The notes beneath the pieces are model-generated. The model saw only the letters and a list, made by a program, of their open reading frames with translations, was not told the origin of the DNA and did no database searches. This document shows, piece by piece, positions 14,101-24,716 of a stretch of 64,000 nucleotides of DNA. Where the stretch lies: assembly GCA_947184155.2 (NCBI GenBank), contig CAMXCT020004001.1:1055063-1119062 (forward strand), in the 5' to 3' direction. Source of the stretch: Cladocopium goreaui (taxonomy: Eukaryota; Sar; Dinophyceae; Suessiales; Symbiodiniaceae). Within the stretch, counting starts at the first letter, position 1, and each line of letters opens with the position of its first letter. The translations under genes were made by a program, and so were the position numbers.

Positions 14101-14988
14101 AATTTTGTTGCGCTTTCCCCCATGTTCCAAACAAACCCTTATCCATTGTTGATGGGTTAAATCATGTTAAATCCATGTCTTTGATTGCTTAATCCCTATC
14201 TCTTATGCTTAAATTTCCATTTGCTTTGATAAATTCCATTTTTAGTTACATCATGTTACATCCCAAGTTTGGCTGCTAAACTCCCAATCACCTCCACCAA
14301 TATCCCAGTAGATGTCCCCATTTTTGCGTGGTGAACAATGTCTGCCGCGTCACCGTTAACCCTGCAGGATCCACATGGAGAATCTCCTCCAGGAGTTCTG
14401 CATCCTCCGTGGCATCAGAACTTGGAAAGTGCAGCTGTAAGCGTGAGGCCTGCAGAGTCAAGCGGCTTGACCATCAAAAAATCTTCAAGAACCAATAGAG
14501 ATCGGATATTATTGAGATATTAACTGATCTGATCAGATAGAAAAATGATGAAAAATGGATCCCCGTTCATTCACCAAAAAATTGCCATGGAACCAACCAA
14601 AGTGAGGATTTAACCACCAAACAATTTTGACCATTGACCATCAAAACAACGGCGTTATAACCAAAGTTCGACTTTAATGGCCATGGAATACTGGAAATTG
14701 GATGTATCTGAAAAAGTCACCAAATACCAACTTTAAATGGGGAAAATTGGAAAATTATCTTCGAAACCTCTGAAATACCATCATTTTCGGTCAAACCCAT
14801 TTCCGGGCGTGATTTAACCAACGGATGGATAGGGGTATGCCGGTATGCCGCATACCCCTATCCATTCTCCATTGGTCAAATCATGTGTGGTTGGTGTAAA
14901 AATTCTTGACGCCGGGATACATTTTTTGGTGCGCGAAACCCAACCCATCGTAGTCATAATATCTCATAATCATCATCACCACCACCGC

Positions 14989-15019
<31 letters not shown>

Positions 15020-15872
15020 GTCTGCTATATGAGTTCTATCAGTTCCGTCCCAATTTGCAGGATTGCTCCCAACACCCCACATACAAGGGTGATTCTTGTC
15101 CTCAAATAAAAACGCAAAAAGATCTTACATATTTCACCTTGCTGACTTGCTGTCATTTATGTTCAATGGGTTGGATTCCTGTTGATTTTGTTGGTTATAT
15201 AATATACAGTAACGCTTCTCCAACCAGCCACCCAATGGAAACATATGGAAACGCCCCAAACCATAACGTAGTTTATTTCATTATAATTATACCCTTCTAG
15301 TGTCGAATACCATCTTCATGTGGTATCTAAATCCAACAATAAACCAAGCGGGGGGTATAAAGTATAATCCCTAGAAAAATTGGAGGTTTTGGCATTGGAG
15401 TAATTTACCTTTACCACATTGAAACTTTTAAATGGATGTTCATCCCCCAAATATGGTATCTCTCATGGTATTTCATAGCCTTCGAACCATCCCCTACCTT
15501 TTTTTCCGATTACTCGAAAGCAACGCAGTGTTGGATTTGCCACATCCCCCCGTTTCAGCTGAATCCCCCATGTTTGATGCTTAAAAACATACATAATCCA
15601 TATATTTTCACGGTTCTGAATGTTGCAGTATCACTACGAGTAGCCATCTGTTCCTACTATATGTGTTATTAGTTCGGGCTATAATTCACCATCGGTTACC
15701 CTATAAAACCACCACCCCTGCGCCTGTGCCCCGCCTCCGGCTTTCGCGCCACCCGCCCGGCCACCCAGGGATTGGCCCGCAGCACCTTCCGCAGCCGCGC
15801 GCGCAGCGTCGTCGCCGCGGCGGACACGCCGCCGGCGCCGCGGAAGAAGGTCACGGTGCTGATGCCAGCCTC
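8133..15872 (-). CDS. CAT/condensation-like acyltransferase, twelve exons (first exon missing)
   Basis: Exons: 15872-15735, 14449-14354, 13211-13139, 12494-12383, 12089-11981, 11754-11665, 11115-10999, 10724-10617, 10177-10121, 9371-9276, 8977-8826 and 8265-8133 (TGA). Every junction is in phase, giving about 426 residues, close to the usual size of CAT/BAHD/condensation-type acyl transferases. The N-terminal part has the LRKVLRANPWVAGRV signature of this fold. Exon 12089-11981 encodes AFAMIFSMGHTTVDG, containing the catalytic H-x-x-x-D-G. Later blocks are SFVSSNDVLVSG, MNFRGRIEGLEATDAGNYE, FASTSSWAGF and LAVLAFTKRFD. From memory this block order is common in dinoflagellate predicted proteins of unknown substrate. 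Donors are seven GC, three GT and one GA. Least certain are the end of exon 9371-9276 and the 5' end; candidate upstream exons lie at 17.6 and 18.0 kb. Acceptor and acyl donor cannot be inferred. Confidence 0.82.
8316..8421. mobile_element. TACCCTCTGGTAA-family palindromic element
   Basis: Perfect ends TACCCTCTGGTAAA and TTACCAGAGGGTA. The interior is also largely self-complementary (CATAGCTATTGAAAATC against GATTTTC...TAGCTATG), so the whole copy can fold into one long hairpin. Confidence 0.88.
9796..9896. mobile_element. CTGGTTGGTGG-family element
   Basis: Inverted ends (first base substituted) with internal TATATAGTCAGTTGGGAT and TTCCCAATATATGG typical of the family. TAAT flanks both sides. 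Confidence 0.8.
10240..10341. mobile_element. CTGGTTGGTGG-family element
   Basis: Ends CTGCTTGGTGG and CCGCCAAACAG; TTTAG on both flanks. Lies in the intron between two acyltransferase exons. Confidence 0.85.
13645..14110 (+). repeat. Dispersed repeat copy 1 with coding-like frame
   Basis: Homologous over most of its length to 51338-51660. Positions 13668-13784 read, on the plus strand, MLVIFSNKPEHVETPMVEV then MSFCPLDLLV and a stop. The frame is conserved in the other copy with a single in-frame codon deletion and several third-position changes. Orientation is opposite to the host genes. It lies in an acyltransferase intron. Confidence 0.6.
14967..15019. repeat. (CAT)n microsatellite
   Basis: CATCATCACCACC grading into pure CAT; inside an acyltransferase intron. 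Confidence 0.9.
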
Positions 15873-15965
15873 CTGACCTTGAGAAAAGCAGCAAGGAACA
15901 GGGGGAAACATCACCAAAATACGGGTATCATGGGAATCTTGATGGAATATAGATCATCAACCCAA

Positions 15966-16056
15966 AGGATCCATGGTGCTGCTATATATGGTAACATGGA
16001 TCCCACCAATATACCCCAAATGTTAGCATATATACCAGCACCATGGATCCTATGGG
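15966..16056. mobile_element. GGATCCATGG inverted-repeat element, second copy
   Basis: Ends AGGATCCATGGTGCTG and CAGCACCATGGATCCTATGGG, with the shared TATACCCCAAATGTTAGC core. Confidence 0.7.
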
Positions 16057-17594
16057 CAATGAATTGATGAATATACCGTATACCCGTGGGAATCAAACGT
16101 GGCTGGCCCGGAAATCCCTGAACTGAATAGAGGTTTCTAACTGGGAAAACTATCTATAAAAGGATATGGCAGTGTGTCAAAACCTTGTACCCCTGGTGAA
16201 CATCAAAATAGCTGGTAAATGGATGTTCATCCCACTAAAAATGGTATTAATAGGTATTGATCCATAGCCATATTATAAACCACTAACCCACAGCCTAGGT
16301 TAGGATTTACGATCAAGCACTATGGCTATGACAAGCACCAAGTGAAAGCGGCATGGGCCTGTTTTCCTCAGTACTTGAGCCAAAGAGTAAGTCAGCAATG
16401 CCAAAATGAGAGTGAACAACATGTGCTTTAGAGGGTGGATACGCAACCATGTTATATGCGTGATCCTTCAACTATAAAAATCAATAAATAAGGGATTTCC
16501 ATTGCCACGTTTGATTCCGGACCGTACCCAGAAAAAAAACACCAAATTTAATGGAAAGTGATCATCCAACCGAATCCAACCCCCCTATTAGGCAGGGTCT
16601 ATGTGAATTGAAGGGGAGTGTAACCAGCAGAAATGGAGGAAGTTGAAGCACTAGAAATGGCGGAACAAACGAAGAGTTTGGCCATCAGTTGACCAACTGA
16701 CATTGGAATTGAACCAGCCAAAATTGCGATGTAATATGATGTCATCCACCCAAGTTGGGATTCAAGTAGCCAAAATGCTGATGGTTACCCATCAAAAAAG
16801 TGCTTTTACCATCCAAAAAATGTTTTTTTTTTTTCGAATCAACACATGGATTCAAATGGATACAACCTGATTCAACAACGATGGGGCAATTTGCGGTTTA
16901 ACCCGGAGAATTGGTGCTTCAACTAGCAGCCAAACAAAACTGCTCGCATCATGTCCGCAAATGATCTTTTTCTGGTGATGACTTTGTACTGTATTGTTCA
17001 ATAAAGGATGACAAAGGGATCAACCATGGAACCACTTTATTTTGGCACCTTGCCACTGTCCCCGATCATGCCCAACTGGCAGGCAGGAAGCTAAGGGCAG
17101 CCTTGGATTCGAGGTCAAGTAGTGGTTCGACTTGGGTGAAATAGTTGTCACCTCAGTAGTTTTCGATTTACTGTACCTGCCAAATGTAATAAGTATGGGG
17201 TAAACAGTGTGTAAACCCTATATTAAATAAATATACAGATATATACGTATAATTATGGAGGCTTTAATGGGAAAATCAGCTAATGGTGGATTTTTCAAGC
17301 AACATCCCAGCATTATGTTCTGCGGATGACCTAGAGCATTTCAAGGATATTCCTAGGGGTATCCCGCAGTTCCCATAACTCGACCGTTTTTCTAAACACC
17401 GATGGAGTGCCGATGATTTAGCTCCTTCATTCGGAATATTTATCTCCTGCATATAGGGGCCGGTTTGGCATACCGTTCATACCGTTTGTCTAGGTAGAAA
17501 CACCCTAAAACATAGAAACGTAATTCATCGCTATTCTAGCATAATATAGGATTTTGGAATGTTGTTTTTCTATCGTTTCGTGAGTTGCTAAGCA
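16057..17594. other. Non-coding stretch 5' of the acyltransferase body
   Basis: Dispersed repeat fragments only. Positions 16374-16384 match, on the minus strand, the last 11 bases of the dinoflagellate spliced leader (TTTGGCTCAAG). Confidence 0.45.
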
Positions 17595-17670
17595 ATTACT
17601 GCCTAACAGGCGGCGACCCTTCTGGAAAAAGGGCATCCATGAGTCCCGTGCGGTACTCGAAGGTGATACT
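17595..17670 (-). CDS. Weak candidate exon
   Basis: A moderately GC-rich stretch with two plausible frames, one reading SKYHLRVPHGTHGCPFS and the other ITFEYRTGLMDALFPEG. It may belong to the 5' part of the acyltransferase. No decisive splice sites. Confidence 0.25.
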
Positions 17671-17981
17671 TGGAAATGCCGTATGACACCGTTCTTGTCA
17701 TGAGGTTCCCATGGGAAGATAGGGGGGTTCCATGGATTTCCCAACCTGTCATATTTAAATTTGGAACGGAGTATGACAACCCAACCATTTACTGATTGGT
17801 CGTATCAGCACTTTGCTTGGGTAAACTCCCATCTTTTTTAGGACATCCCCATGATACGCAATGAGACTCACAACTAATTGATGATAGAAATCATCAGTTG
17901 ATGACAAATTGAAAATCGGATAGCCATGGATACCCTGAATCCCATGATTACCTGATTACCAGTTTTTTCGTATCAACGTAC

Positions 17982-18056
17982 CAGCTGCCCAGTGACGCTT
18001 GAAGAGTGTCCCTTCTCTCCCGCGAGCCCAGGGCAGGGGCCACAGGGGCCACACGG
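17982..18056 (-). CDS. Candidate exon upstream of the acyltransferase
   Basis: GC-rich island with acceptor CGCGAG|C and GT donor (AGCTG|GTACG). The preferred frame reads RVAPVAPALGSRERRDT then LQASLGSW. It lies 2.1 kb upstream of the first assigned acyltransferase exon and could supply its N-terminus. All three frames are open, so frame choice is uncertain. Confidence 0.4.
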
Positions 18057-18465
18057 CTCGCGGAAAGCAGCAAGCCATGGATGCACAGAGGGATGATGGA
18101 CAAAGAAGCAATCAGAATGGGGATGTGGGGGTTTCCTGAAATAGGAACACCTCAAGATTCAAGACCATTGGTTTCAATACTAAAAGGGTCTAGCCTAATG
18201 ACTTGAATGATTTTCGGGGTACCCCATCTTAGGAAACTTCCATGGGTGTCTGATGCAAAGACATTGGGATTTGGTGGGAATAAAGCCTGGCAGTGGATTC
18301 ATGGTACCCTGGGGTTCTCACATCAGCTGATAGCTGAGCCCAAGGCCAGGAAGCGACTCTCGTCTGACAGTTTTTTATTTTGTCCAGATCTCCAGATACA
18401 ACTGTGGGGATTTAGTCTGTTTTAATGGGCTAAACAAAGTTGAATAGAGAATAATAGAGAGTTTT

Positions 18466-18570
18466 AATTCAACAACAACAACAACAACAACAAAAAACAA
18501 CAACAAAAAAAAACAACAACAACACCAACACCAACAGCAACAACAGCAACGACAGCAACAAAAACAACAA
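18466..18570. repeat. (CAA)n imperfect microsatellite
   Basis: CAA/CAG triplets with A-runs. Confidence 0.9.
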
Positions 18571-18786
18571 CTTCTCCCCCACTGTGGCAATCATGATTTG
18601 TAGAGCCAATACTTGTCCGTGGTGGTGGTTGCAACCCAAACCCAGTGTGGGGTTCTATGGCATTGCTACATCTTCTGATGTACAAGAAACACTTGATGGA
18701 TCTTGATGGAAACCACTTTTCTATACACATATAACATGTCAATAGCTTCTGGACACATTCTAATTCTGTGGTATATATGTCCGATC

Positions 18787-18890
18787 TACCCTCTGGTAAA
18801 CTAACATAGCTATTGAAAATGGCCATTTATAGTGGATTTTACCATTAAAATGGGTGATTTTCCATAGCTATGTTAAATTACCAGAGGGTA
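18787..18890. mobile_element. TACCCTCTGGTAA-family palindromic element
   Basis: Intact copy adjoining the ankyrin-type exon. Confidence 0.88.
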
Positions 18891-18901
18891 TGGAAACCAT
18901 T

Positions 18902-18983
18902 TCAACATCGGAAAGCACCAAGCATGTCTTGTTTGCATCCCAACTTTCCAGCCAATTCATCCGCAGTCCAGCCATTGGCATCC
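18902..18983 (-). CDS. Ankyrin-type terminal exon
   Basis: The acceptor is GAAG|G. The frame reads DANGWTADELAGKLGC then KQDMLGAF and ends in TGA at 18902. The D-x-x-G-x-T-x-x-x-L/D-A layout is the start of an ankyrin repeat, here the last one. It abuts a TACCCTCTGG-family element (18787-18890), so the stop could belong to an intron instead. Confidence 0.5.
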
Positions 18984-19539
18984 CTTCAATGCCACGGCTT
19001 TCCATGGCCGGCTGGGCCCGGCTGGGCCCGGCTGCACTGATGTTGATTGACATGTTGGGAATCACCCATCTGGTTGATGTTCAGAAGGGGACTAGCTTTT
19101 AAAAGTCCTAAGGACTGCTTCCTTCCTCATTGATGTTTCTGGAAATCCGTGGACTCTTCAACTCGTGTGGCTGGAGTTCGGTTCGCTGAATTTTCTTGAT
19201 CTCTGCGAATGCTTCGGTTCGCATTTGACTGGCTGTTTTACTCTTGGCTTTCGGTTGGATGATTCCAAATTTCCTTCAACAGAATTGGTGTGTGTCATCC
19301 CCACAACATGCGTAATTATAATTACATGTTTGAAGCCACCATACAAATGCCATCAAAGAAGTAGTATCATTTCGTCCTAATTTCCCACAAAGACACAGAG
19401 TGTCAAATTGTCCCCCTCCTACATATCACTATCATCCCTCACCATTCGTGACCGATCCATGGGTAGCTGTTGATTGGGAAAAGCTGCAGGAATGGATGGC
19501 TGTGATGGCAAATGTGGTGGGACATTTTGCTGGGACACC

Positions 19540-19599
19540 CAGGCCTGGATTGATAGAAACCCCCAAACAGAGCCGGCCACACTTCTCTTGGAAGGCTGC
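19540..19599 (-). CDS. Weak candidate exon
   Basis: Acceptor TTGCCAG|GCAGCC is followed by AAFQEKCGRLCLGVS. The donor is not clear, and the opposite strand is also open here, so coding status is doubtful. Confidence 0.25.
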
Positions 19600-19911
19600 C
19601 TGGCAAAGTCTGGAACGTTGAGCAACAAATCAAAGCCCAGAAAAGAACCAAAAAACATCAAACGAAGAAATGGTATTTCTATGGATTGGTTAAGGGAGAA
19701 TTTACAGGAAACCACCATATGTCACAGGAAAAACCATGATTTCCTGTAGATTCTCAATTAAACCAATCCAGTGAATATTGTGTTGCCAGGAGCAGCACTT
19801 GCAGAAACGATGTGAATACACTTCCAGGCACGACCACATGTCACTCATCTGGATACTTCGTGATCCAAACCTGATCTACGGCTAGGTTGAATGGTTTCCC
19901 CAACGTTCACA

Positions 19912-20016
19912 TACCCTCTGGTAATTCAACATAGCTATGGAAAATGGCCATTTATAGTTGATTTACCCATTAAAAATGGTGATTTTCCATAGTTATGTAA
20001 CAGTTTACCAGAGGGT
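19912..20016. mobile_element. TACCCTCTGGTAA-family palindromic element
   Basis: Intact copy between the two exons of the 20.4-kb region. Confidence 0.85.
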
Positions 20017-20308
20017 ATATGTATTGAGCAGCTCGTTTTGTTAGCGCCGCCTTGGCCGGTCATTTCCGGTCGCTATTTACACAATCGAAAAAAATCGTAG
20101 CTAGCTTTCCTTTTAGCCGACCTGACTCTATATGACTATACTTGGGGGTACTATCATAACTATCTAATACGACAAGTATATATATATATATATTATATAT
20201 ATATACATCTATAGCATAATGGTATTCATATAAGCCGACTGTCATAACATGTCACAACATGTCACAACTATCTAATCAAATACCGTCTACAACTGCTGAC
20301 ACCACTGC

Positions 20309-20428
20309 CTCGTCTCTGGCGTGCTTCTCTTCTTGGTATTTCTTGGCACGTTCCTCCTCCTCGCAGATTCTCTCCAGGATTGACGACACAACCATTGAGG
20401 CTGAGGCTGGGCAGATCGTCAGAGCCAT
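20309..20428 (-). CDS. First coding exon of a coiled-coil protein
   Basis: An ATG at 20428 opens a 40-codon exon, MALTICPASASM then VVSSILERICEEEERAKK and YQEEKHARDE, ending at a GC donor after GAG. The first third is mildly hydrophobic; the rest is a strongly charged helix. Two codons after the first ATG begins a frame that is continuous back to it, and the GC content is well above the flanks. Downstream partners on the minus strand could be the exons near 19.6 and 18.9 kb, but the phases do not prove it. Confidence 0.55.
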
Positions 20429-20710
20429 TTTTTCTATGGGCTTATTACCCATCATTATCTATTCTTGGAGGAGATTGTTGGGTTCTTGGAGAGTCTGAAA
20501 ATGGGGGGGATTTACTCCCAATATGTATATATATATATATATATATATCGCACTGGTTTATCTAGTTTATCTGGTTTTATGGGGAAAATGACTCCCTTCC
20601 ACTTACCGTTGAGATAGGTAAGCCTTGGGTGATTTTACCATACCTGACATGATTTTGGGGTTGGCTATCAACCTGACACTTGGACAAGTGGTTATGCTAA
20701 ATCATTGACA

Positions 20711-20851
20711 TACCCTTCAGTAAACTCGGGTGTAATATAAAAATATAGATATGTGGGAAATGTACCATGAATGTCTGTATATTGTCACATTGAACCATTT
20801 CCGAACTCTAAACCATACATTTTCCACATTTTTTTGTATTACTGGAGGGTA
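20711..20851. mobile_element. Variant element with TACCCTYCAGTAA ends
   Basis: Ends TACCCTTCAGTAA and ATTACTGGAGGGTA resemble the TACCCTCTGG family but with a different inner part. Abuts the open frame at 20853. Confidence 0.7.
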
Positions 20852-20852
20852 C

Positions 20853-21060
20853 AGTATGTCTGCCGCAGGTCTTCCATTTTCACCCACATCCCCGTTGCGC
20901 AATACGCACGTCTCTGGCAAGTCATGCGCCGATGAAGAGTTCCACGATGTTCCACTTCCGCTTCATACCGAATGCCATCAACTGGTTCCTTCACTTCCAT
21001 AATCTTCACAGTTCTGGCATGTTTCACCTCCTTTTCCCGCTTCCGTGCGCGCGGGTAATT
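20853..21060 (-). CDS. Possible exon, basic charged protein
   Basis: The frame holds NYPRARKREKEVKHAR, KIMEVKEPVDGIRYEAEVE and HRRMTCQRRAYCATGMW, and is open to the edge of an inverted-repeat element at 20851. The element's first bases would supply a GT donor (ACT|GTACCC). No family is recognised. The upstream acceptor is not clear. Confidence 0.45.
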
Positions 21061-21678
21061 GCGTGGGTGTGCTGGGATGCCATGTTTGGTCAACTTCACT
21101 CAAGCGCAAGCATCATCAGAGTCGCTCCAGCCATTGGATGCCATCGATTCCTTGGCGATCGAGTGGTGTTCAACCAGGGCTCAGGCGATCAAACGTTGAA
21201 CCCAATACTCAACCCGTAGACAGCGAACACGACTTGATTTATGTATAATATGTCTATCATTGGCAAATGAACTTTCAAATGTGAATCAGAATCAAAATAA
21301 CCCATTTAATCTAATTTATCTAGTTCATCCAAATTGCTACAATGTATTCTTCAATGTAACTTATCTAATTTATCTAATCTGTAAAATCTTCTGCCAGTCA
21401 CAATTTTAAATTGTCTTTTTGCCTGGAACAAATTACGAACACCATTGGTTAAGGTCCCACATTTTCCCAATTCAAGGTATATGTATATAAAACATGTTGA
21501 GACAAACCCGTACAGTGAGTATGGAATGCATATATATCTATAATATAATAAAGATATATATATATAGCTAGTGATATTATTGGTTGATTGGTTGCTTAAA
21601 TTGTTGATTACTGTTGTCATTGTTGAGATGAATTATCAAACAATTAATAACATATTATATCATATTATCTAACCATAT

Positions 21679-24600
21679 CTAACCATATCTAACCATACTT
21701 TTCATGCTTGATGATAATTCCTTGATTCTGAGCCAAGCGTCACTCGTCTCATCCTCACTTTCCTCCAGATCCCAGGTATACAAGGGCGGTTTCACGCAGT
21801 TCACAATGCTGCGTCCCAGAAAGAAAAAAATCGTCAGCGTCACCAGCAGGGCCGTATAGCCTTGGGGATAGGGATTTTTGTATCAACAAACATGGGAAAC
21901 ATGGTGGGTTTAATGGGATTATAATGGGATTAATAATATTGGTGGTGCACCAGTGAGCTAACGTGCTAAGTTGGATTTATTGGGTGAATATAGGTGAATA
22001 ATTTAATTGAATGTTTGGTAGATATGTCGAACTCGTATGAACTAGTTAATGGGTTCTTGTAAGCCAACTTGTATATATGGCTTCCACCACCTTGCACTGG
22101 AAGTATCTAATCATCACTTATATATTTGTCTTCTTTGTTAAAAAAACACTTTCAACATCTGTTCCAATGCATCATCAAGATAGAGGGCAAGATGTGGCAC
22201 AATCTTTGAATCCAACTCTCCAAGGGGTGGCACCATGACCCCATCCACGACGCCAAAAAGCCGATCAGCACCAACGGATATCGCCAATCAATGAAGAAAT
22301 AGAAGAAGAAATGGTACTCCTTGAAGAAGATCCAGGAGAAGATCACCTGGTTGGTGGTGCAATGTGCCCATCTTGAAAAATATGAGTCAATGGGAAGGAT
22401 GACATCCCATATATATGATGAAAAATAAAAATGTTCCAAAGCACCAACCAGTCACATATGAGGCACCATAGTAGAACATGAAGGTCAGATGATAGGTGGT
22501 GATGCAAAGTCGATTTACCAAGGCCTCCACGAACCTTGGTCGATCCTGAGATCCTTCCGGAATCCCAATTCTTACTGCGAAATAATCATTGTGGAACTAT
22601 CTCCTTGTTGTCCTATGCTCACTTATACAGCTGGATTATCTCCTTATGGTCCCAATTCTTAGTTTTAGGAGTTAAAACCCCATTCTGGATGCGGCAAACA
22701 ATATTGCTGCTTGCATATCCCACCAGCCAAAAAGAGTCTGCTTAAACATTCCATAATGATCATATCCCCAGTTTTGCCGCATGTATGTGTATATGTTTAT
22801 GATGATAGTCGTATAGTGTGTGTGTATGTATATATATATTATATATAATATGTATATTTGTGCATACCAGCATATATGCAAGCCTACATAATCATTCACA
22901 TATATATATATGTAAACACATATTGTATGTATGTATATATATATACAATATACCATCTAAAAAAAACACACCATCTCTGCTTCGTCCCATCCCAGCCACA
23001 TGAAGAGGAAATTCAGGTTGTGACAGAAGAGCGCGGGCCAGGTCAGAAGCCCCATGTCGCCACCGGTGGTCTGATAGGCCACTGGCAGCAACACCAACCA
23101 GACCGCCAGGAAGATCAGGAAGGACACGGGGAGCATCACCTGCGGTTGCCCCCCCTGGAAAATGTGGTCAGGCTTGGAATAAGAACTATATGGGAAAAGC
23201 CCAGAAAAATGCATAGAAAAGTATGGAACAGTTGGATTTATATGGATTGATCATGATTTATCACTAGTTTATACTGGGGGGTTGTTTCTTGTCTAACCTT
23301 TTTTTGGGGTTACTATTGGTTAAGGTAGGGTTCAGGGTGATGCAATAGCTATGGACTATAGACTATAGTGAAACGAGGATATCAAGTTATATGTCTACCA
23401 TTACCATAAACTCTAGTTAACCCGCAGATAAAGCACACTATTTTTGGCACCACCCTTAGTGGTACAGTGGCAGCCGTAGAAGTTAGTGGATGGGCCGCCC
23501 AATTCTTAATCAGTGCGGAATTTCCCTAGACCATCAACAAATTTTAGAAGAAAAGGAGGTACCCTTTAGCAATTTAATATATTTATGGTATTTATGAATA
23601 TTTTTAGATACGAGGAAAGTCATGGCAGCTTCAAAATTTCGATGCCCATCCAAAATGGATCAAACGGTTCATCCAAATGATGGGGTTTATCCCACTTATT
23701 CACCACCACAAGGATGGTTGAAACCCTATAAATAATGGGATAGCCTCTAGAAAAATTAACACTTCGACCCTGGCAGTAAGAGTTGGAAGATTAGTGGAAA
23801 CACTAGAACATTTTGTGATTTTCAGGGTCAAACTGTTAATTTACCAGAAAAATAGTGTACCCAAGAATCCTCTGGATTATCATCAGTGTCCCAATTAAAG
23901 TAACCATCTGATCATCTGAGGATACAATATAATGCGGGTACAGTAATACAATAATAAACCACCCATTTGGGAATGGTAAACATACCACCTAGAAAATGGT
24001 GATTTGGGGGATGGTGCGTTTATATGCGTTTATGGCATTGTTTTACCCAGATACCCCCTAGTTCGCATCCATTTATAGATTGATTTTCCATGAAAGAAAC
24101 CATCTGCCGTCCTCGAAGAGCAACCACACCAAACGGCACAACATCGCCGTGCAGCGGCCAGCAGAGCTGGGTTTCCAGTTACCAAAACGGGTGGCCTAAA
24201 CGACAGCGTGGCGGCGTGTTTGTTTCATGGGCGGTCCATTTCAGGAGAAATAGTCCAATCCTATATATATATATATATCAGTATATATAATAGTATATAT
24301 AATAGTATATATATAATAGTATATATATATATTCCAAATTATTCCAATATGTTTGTTTCAGGATAAATATCACCTACCGTTCAATATCATAATGTAGCTT
24401 ATAAACATGTGTGTGTGTGCGAACAACCTGTTGCTGCCCCTTCGAAGCCTTCGGGCTCCCTGAAACCGAAACCGAGCTGCTAAAGTCATGAGACCGCTCA
24501 AGAGCATGTAGAGACCGATCAAGGACCAGCTCCAAATGGTGAACGTGGCAAAGATGATCCAACCACCTGCCAGGCGCGGACCAAAGTGGTGAAGAGAAAT

Positions 24601-24685
24601 TGGGGAGTGACCTTTTTTTTTTTCGACCATATTAGAAGGATAGGATTGATTACTAAAGGATACTAAAGGATCTATAGATTCTTTA

Positions 24686-24716
<31 letters not shown>

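Noticed and set aside
19400..19621. 73-codon plus frame (DPWVAVDWEKLQEW...)
   Set aside because: Attractive composition, but on the strand opposite to all genes and without splice or homology support; kept only as an unexplained GC-rich patch.
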